DNA of 7,842 nucleotides, taken from NCBI GenBank assembly GCA_946479125.1, contig CAMLET010000141.1, positions 1 to 7,842 of the forward strand, written 5' to 3'. Origin of the DNA: an uncultured Flavobacteriales bacterium (GTDB lineage: Bacteria; Bacteroidota; Bacteroidia; Flavobacteriales; Crocinitomicaceae). The notes beneath the pieces are model-generated. The model was not told the DNA's origin and ran no database searches. It saw nothing but the letters and a program-made list of their open reading frames with translations. A program made the translations under genes and the position numbers. Numbering within the stretch: position 1 is the first letter of the stretch; each line of letters opens with the position of its first letter. Shown here piece after piece: positions 4,280 to 7,842 of the stretch.

Positions 4280-6715
4280 TTATTTACTTCCACCAGACAA
4301 CTTAAACCCAATTCTGTAATAGAATAAAGGCAAGAAACCAAGTTGTGTTTTCTCCGCAATTGGTTCGGCACTTGGATTCGCCAAATTCGGGGCATAAGCC
4401 AAACTCAATACATTTCTTGTGTTCAACAAATTCACCAAGTCCAATCCAATTTCGTGGGTAACTTTATCTGCATTCAATTTCCAACTCAACTTCAAATCGG
4501 CTCTGAAATAATCTCTAAACTGGCGTTCATTGAATAACGAATCGGAATAGATGATCTCATTTTGAAGATTTGTAGCAGCTAAATTAACATAGCCATATCG
4601 CTTACCCCCTGCAACCGTCACTTTCCCTCCAATTCCAATGGTTTGCTTATCATTTAATTTGAACTCTTTACCAAACAAAAAGTTAGAAGTATACAATCCA
4701 TTGTACGATGTATTTCGTTCAATACCATCGCTACCTTTATACTTGCTATCATAAATAGAAGTAGTGAAAAGCATATAAAAACTCTTGTTGAAGAACTTTT
4801 GAATTGTAATTTCAATCCCATAATTCATTCCTGTTCCGTCATTCTTTAATGAGTCCGGGAAAATACGCGCAAAGCCACTTCCCTGATTGATCATTGAAAA
4901 AGAAGACGGTTGAACAGTAACCGGAATTTGATACAAATGCTGGTAATAGATTTCAGAACGAACAACAAATCCTTTCTTAAAGTTCTTCTCAAAGCCTAAA
5001 GCACTGTGAGCTGCTTTTGAAAAGCCCATATTCTTGTTTTGAAGAACCTGGTTTCCATTTGCATCGGATGTATGATAACTGTAGGTATAATAAGGCTGAG
5101 TTTGGCTATGAATTCCGGCTCCACCAAAGAACGACCAATCTTTCGTAGAATTGTATTTGAAACCTAAACGAGGCTCTGCAACACTCAAACTATTTGAAAG
5201 TGTAAAGTACTGGCTATGTAATCCGGCCGTTAGCTGCAACTGGTCATTCACTTTATATTTCCACTGAACGAATGGCTGAAACAAGGCTGCGGTTCCTTTG
5301 TAATCCCAACGATTGATGAAATAAGTATGTGTAACATCCAAAACAGAATCCTGCATATTGAAGAACAACATATCCGAATTCATCCCAAAACGCAAAATAT
5401 GCTGTTTCGAAATTTTGTGGTTGAATGTTGCCGATAATGAAGCTTTAGAAGTATTGAAAGTGTAGCCCATCAACTGATAAATACTATCAATGTGAATGCG
5501 AACTGTTTGTTGTCCGTTCACATCTGTAGTATCCAAAGAACGAATTAGATAATCGTGTTTTGAATGTTGGTTTTCGAATGAACCTGCAAGCGTTGCCGTA
5601 AAAAACGTCTTTTCACTTAGCGATTTTTTATAAGTCAAACCTGTTGTAGCCATCGCAGTTCCAAAATATTGGTCGCGGTCGCCTTCACCATAAAATTCTG
5701 TACTGAATTCTGTTTGATCAGAAATTTTGATAGCAATATTACTCTTTCCACCAATTCCCCAAAACGATAAATAGCCTTTGTTCTTTAACGGAAAGTTGAA
5801 TTTGAACGCCCCATCTCCGTAAGCTGGAACAGCATCAGTTCCAATTTTGATTCCCATAAACTGAAATAAACTCAAAGTAGAATAGCGACCCATAATTAAA
5901 TAGCTGCTTCCTTTCTTTCTATTCAAAGGCCCTTCAGTTAAAAATTCTGTTCCTAAAAAACCAAATTGACCCGTGAATTCATGTCGTTCGTTGTTTCCAT
6001 TTCGCAATTTTAAATCGAAAATTCCCGAAAGTGAATTCCCATATTCAGCCGGAAATGCAGACATAAAGAAATCAGAATTGGCTAAACTCTTATTGTTGAT
6101 GATGGAGACTGGTCCACCAGAAGAACCCGAAATGGAAAAATGCGACGGATTCGGGATATCAATTCCTTCCACCTTATAAACTATTCCCAATGGCGAATTT
6201 CCTCTTACAACGATATCGTTGCGCGAATCATCTGCTCCCTGAACTCCGGCAAAATTACTTGCCATGCGCGCGGGATCTCCACGTGAACCAGCAAAACGCT
6301 CGGTTTCTGCAACGGAGAATTGTTGAGCCGAAACAGTTGCCATTTCATTTTTAACTTCACCTTCTTTAACTCCAACAATCTCAACTTCGCCTATCTCTTT
6401 GATTTTTTCAGCAAGTTTGATATCGTAAATAGCCTGGTTTCCGGAATTAACCGTAATACTTATCGTTTGAGATTCGAAACCCGAATAGGAAACCTGCATG
6501 TCGTGTTTTCCCACGGGAACATTATCAATTCTATATTCTCCATTGATATCAGATACTGCACCAAGCGTTTTATCTCCAAGTATAATTTTCAACGTAGCTC
6601 CGGGAATTTCATACTCCGTTTCATTTTCTCGAATTATTCCACGAACGGTTTGGGTAGGCTGAGCCCATAGTTGTACATACAAGCACAAGCTAGCTATCAA
6701 GCAGATTAGTTTCAT
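4280..6715 (-). CDS. TonB-dependent outer-membrane receptor with N-terminal carboxypeptidase-regulatory-like domain
   Basis: This 811-residue outer-membrane channel imports a ligand using TonB energy. A signal peptide (1-18, ending LWA before QPTQ) precedes a carboxypeptidase-regulatory-like beta-sandwich at about 23-105 (GIIRENETEYEIPGATLKI, SDINGEYRIDNVPVGKH, VSYSGFESQTI). After KIKEIGEVEIVG comes the plug at about 122-240, with ARMASNFAGVQGADDSRND, IVVRGNSPLGIVYKVEGIDI, and FPAEYGNSLSGIFDLKLRNG. The remainder is a beta barrel of alternating aromatic strands, ending FLPLFYYRIGFKLSGGSK. Length and architecture are normal for Bacteroidota receptors outside the SusC class: no SusD partner gene is adjacent and it is shorter than typical SusC. 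It begins 17 bases after the solute-binding protein stop, which implies one transcript and a shared ligand. The ligand is not readable from sequence; peptide, metal chelate and others are possible. No Shine-Dalgarno is evident before the ATG. Confidence 0.93.
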   Translation of the reverse strand: MKLICLIASLCLYVQLWAQPTQTVRGIIRENETEYEIPGATLKIILGDKTLGAVSDINGEYRIDNVPVGKHDMQVSYSGFESQTISITVNSGNQAIYDIKLAEKIKEIGEVEIVGVKEGEVKNEMATVSAQQFSVAETERFAGSRGDPARMASNFAGVQGADDSRNDIVVRGNSPLGIVYKVEGIDIPNPSHFSISGSSGGPVSIINNKSLANSDFFMSAFPAEYGNSLSGIFDLKLRNGNNERHEFTGQFGFLGTEFLTEGPLNRKKGSSYLIMGRYSTLSLFQFMGIKIGTDAVPAYGDGAFKFNFPLKNKGYLSFWGIGGKSNIAIKISDQTEFSTEFYGEGDRDQYFGTAMATTGLTYKKSLSEKTFFTATLAGSFENQHSKHDYLIRSLDTTDVNGQQTVRIHIDSIYQLMGYTFNTSKASLSATFNHKISKQHILRFGMNSDMLFFNMQDSVLDVTHTYFINRWDYKGTAALFQPFVQWKYKVNDQLQLTAGLHSQYFTLSNSLSVAEPRLGFKYNSTKDWSFFGGAGIHSQTQPYYTYSYHTSDANGNQVLQNKNMGFSKAAHSALGFEKNFKKGFVVRSEIYYQHLYQIPVTVQPSSFSMINQGSGFARIFPDSLKNDGTGMNYGIEITIQKFFNKSFYMLFTTSIYDSKYKGSDGIERNTSYNGLYTSNFLFGKEFKLNDKQTIGIGGKVTVAGGKRYGYVNLAATNLQNEIIYSDSLFNERQFRDYFRADLKLSWKLNADKVTHEIGLDLVNLLNTRNVLSLAYAPNLANPSAEPIAEKTQLGFLPLFYYRIGFKLSGGSK

Positions 6716-6732
6716 AGGGTAAAGTTAAACGA

Positions 6733-7842
6733 TTATTGAACCGTCTTCAAAAATTCTTCTTTCGTCCAATCTTTAAAATAAACCTCTCTCAGATCCAAAA
6801 AGTTCATTGGATTAATCTTTAGGTTTCGAACGCGTGAATAACACAACTGGAAATCATTGGCATACCACAAGATCATCACTGGTGGATCTTTCAACATTTC
6901 TTTTTCAGCTTCAGCAAACAATTTATATTGCTCACGCTGAGAATTTGCATGTCGAGCCATTTCGAAATACTTATCGAAAACCGGATTATTATATCGCGCC
7001 TGATTTAATTGAGAAGCATCTGCCGGATTTGTTGGCAAATAACCACTATAAAAATTACTTAAGAACGTTTCCGGACTCGAAAAATCTGCAATCCATGCAG
7101 AACGGAACATATCTCCACGAGCATAGTCAGCATCTTCATCCTTCTGTTCAAAAGAAGAGGCGTCAATGTTTACGTTAATTCCAAGTACCTGACGAATTTG
7201 AGCCGAAACTTCTTCAGCAACAGCACCGTTTACATCACCAATATTAATTCTAAGATTAACAGAACCGAAACCTTCGCCATTCGGAAAACCAGCTTCAGCA
7301 AGTAATTTTCGTGCTAATTCAGGATTATACGAATATCCAACTTCCTTCACTCCTTTAAAGTCATATCCTTTAAAAGCCGTTCCGATTGGAGGCACAATCC
7401 CATAAATACCGTTCTCATGATATTGCCCACGCAAAACATCACGTGTAATTTTTTCTCTATCGATTGCATAATTAAATGCTTTTCGAACGCGAGGATCCTT
7501 AAATCTATCCTCCGTCATATTAAAGAAATAATAGTTTGTAGTAAGAAGAGGATTGTTGTAAAGAACCATTAAGGGCGGTTCAGAATTGAAGTCCTTAATT
7601 CTTCCTTCGAGCATTTCAGTAATTCTGGAAGTAGGTAAGGAACTTAGAAACTGTGTTTCACCTCTTTCAAATCGTTCTAACTGCTCCAATTTTCTAGATT
7701 CAACAACAAAAATTACGCTGTCTAAATAAGGAAGTTGGTTTCCTTTTTTATCCGTTAAGTAGTAATCTTCATTTTTTGTAAGGATAATTTCTTTTTGCTC
7801 CGATTCCTTGATTTCCGCAAATTTAAACGGCCCAGTGCCAAT
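6733..7842 (-). CDS. Family 5 extracellular solute-binding protein (peptide/nickel type), N-terminus outside window
   Basis: The frame is open to the window edge, so the gene continues beyond it; 369 residues and the stop are visible. The visible part begins IGTGPFKFAEIKESEQKEII, the 'GTGPFkf' signature of SBP_bac_5, followed by LTKNEDYYLTDKKGNQLPYL. Then come a PLLTTNYYFFNMT strand and KDPRVRKAFNYAIDREKI (about residues 115-132), the most conserved helix of the family. Later segments are GYSYNPELARKLLAEAGFPN, INVNIDASSFEQKD, and DPPVMILWYANDFQLCYSRV near the end. Family members run about 500-600 residues, so roughly 150-200 residues, including the signal or lipoprotein peptide, lie outside. 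A TTG at 7689 is not the true start, since family sequence continues upstream of it. The protein would bind its ligand in the periplasm for an ABC importer. No permease or ATPase is in view, but a TonB receptor follows by 17 bases. Confidence 0.92.
   Translation of the reverse strand: MGTGPFKFAEIKESEQKEIILTKNEDYYLTDKKGNQLPYLDSVIFVVESRKLEQLERFERGETQFLSSLPTSRITEMLEGRIKDFNSEPPLMVLYNNPLLTTNYYFFNMTEDRFKDPRVRKAFNYAIDREKITRDVLRGQYHENGIYGIVPPIGTAFKGYDFKGVKEVGYSYNPELARKLLAEAGFPNGEGFGSVNLRINIGDVNGAVAEEVSAQIRQVLGINVNIDASSFEQKDEDADYARGDMFRSAWIADFSSPETFLSNFYSGYLPTNPADASQLNQARYNNPVFDKYFEMARHANSQREQYKLFAEAEKEMLKDPPVMILWYANDFQLCYSRVRNLKINPMNFLDLREVYFKDWTKEEFLKTVQ

Noticed and set aside
6320..6670. 116-codon + strand frame opposite the N-terminus of the TonB receptor
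   Set aside because: It lies fully antisense to well-supported receptor sequence (carboxypeptidase-like domain and start of the plug), and its Asn/Phe/Ser-rich product shows no domain. It is a mirror frame.
4280..6715. SusC-type polysaccharide utilisation receptor
   Set aside because: No SusD homologue or glycoside hydrolase is adjacent and the protein is shorter than usual SusC; the neighbour is a family 5 binding protein.
6834..7178. 114-codon + strand frame opposite the solute-binding protein
   Set aside because: It is antisense to conserved SBP_bac_5 coding sequence; the His/Thr/Asn-rich product has no recognisable motif.
6733..7689. TTG at 7689 as the start of a complete 318-residue binding protein
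   Set aside because: The frame continues upstream for 51 more codons to the window edge with clear family sequence (GTGPFKF, NEDYYLTD, LPYLDSV), so the gene is truncated by the window and not short.
1..7842. Defence system, CRISPR array, mobile element or RNA gene
   Set aside because: I read both strands for spaced repeats, transposase or integrase motifs, and tRNA or rRNA-like segments, and saw none.

Overview
The window looks like chromosomal DNA of a Bacteroidota, most likely Flavobacteriales; a Crocinitomicaceae/Fluviicola-like genome is a guess. Four things point there: low GC, a promoter of the Bacteroidota type (TTTG, 18-base gap, TAtaTTTG), a secreted protein with a C-terminal type IX secretion (T9SS) sorting domain, and a TonB-dependent receptor with an N-terminal carboxypeptidase-regulatory-like domain. 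Strong Shine-Dalgarno sequences are absent, as is usual in this phylum. There are no RNA genes, insertion sequences, CRISPR arrays or phage genes.

Bases 1-2768 are read on the + strand. First comes the 3' end of a small protein built from 13-residue YESQA repeats, closed by a hairpin terminator. Next is a two-gene unit: a GNAT N-acetyltransferase overlapping by 8 bases a conserved-looking protein of unknown function. Then comes a self-contained regulatory operon: an ArsR-family repressor overlapping by 11 bases a fusion protein of an SRPBCC/AHSA1 domain and a PhnB-like VOC domain. The operon's promoter is covered by four half-sites of a TGCAAC/GTTGCA operator spaced exactly 12 bases apart. 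The two strands converge at 2769-2958, a structured, GC-richer spacer ending in a perfect 26-base palindrome that can terminate transcription from both sides.

Bases 2959-7842 are read on the - strand. The upstream group is an apparent operon. It runs from a family 5 (peptide/nickel type) solute-binding protein, cut by the window edge, through a TonB-dependent receptor 17 bases later, to a broken gene starting 3 bases after the receptor stop. The broken gene keeps the N-terminal membrane anchor of one reading frame and the C-terminal end of a SpoIIE/PP2C-type phosphatase in another. The simplest reading is an internal deletion with loss of frame. Outer-membrane receptor and solute-binding protein together suggest uptake of a peptide, a metal chelate or a similar ligand. 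Downstream is a separately transcribed secreted protein with a T9SS type A sorting domain.

No obviously new multi-gene system is visible. The points most worth following are the phosphatase remnant at the end of the uptake operon, the four-half-site operator, the SRPBCC-VOC fusion, the 13-residue repeat protein, and the unrecognised protein paired with the acetyltransferase.
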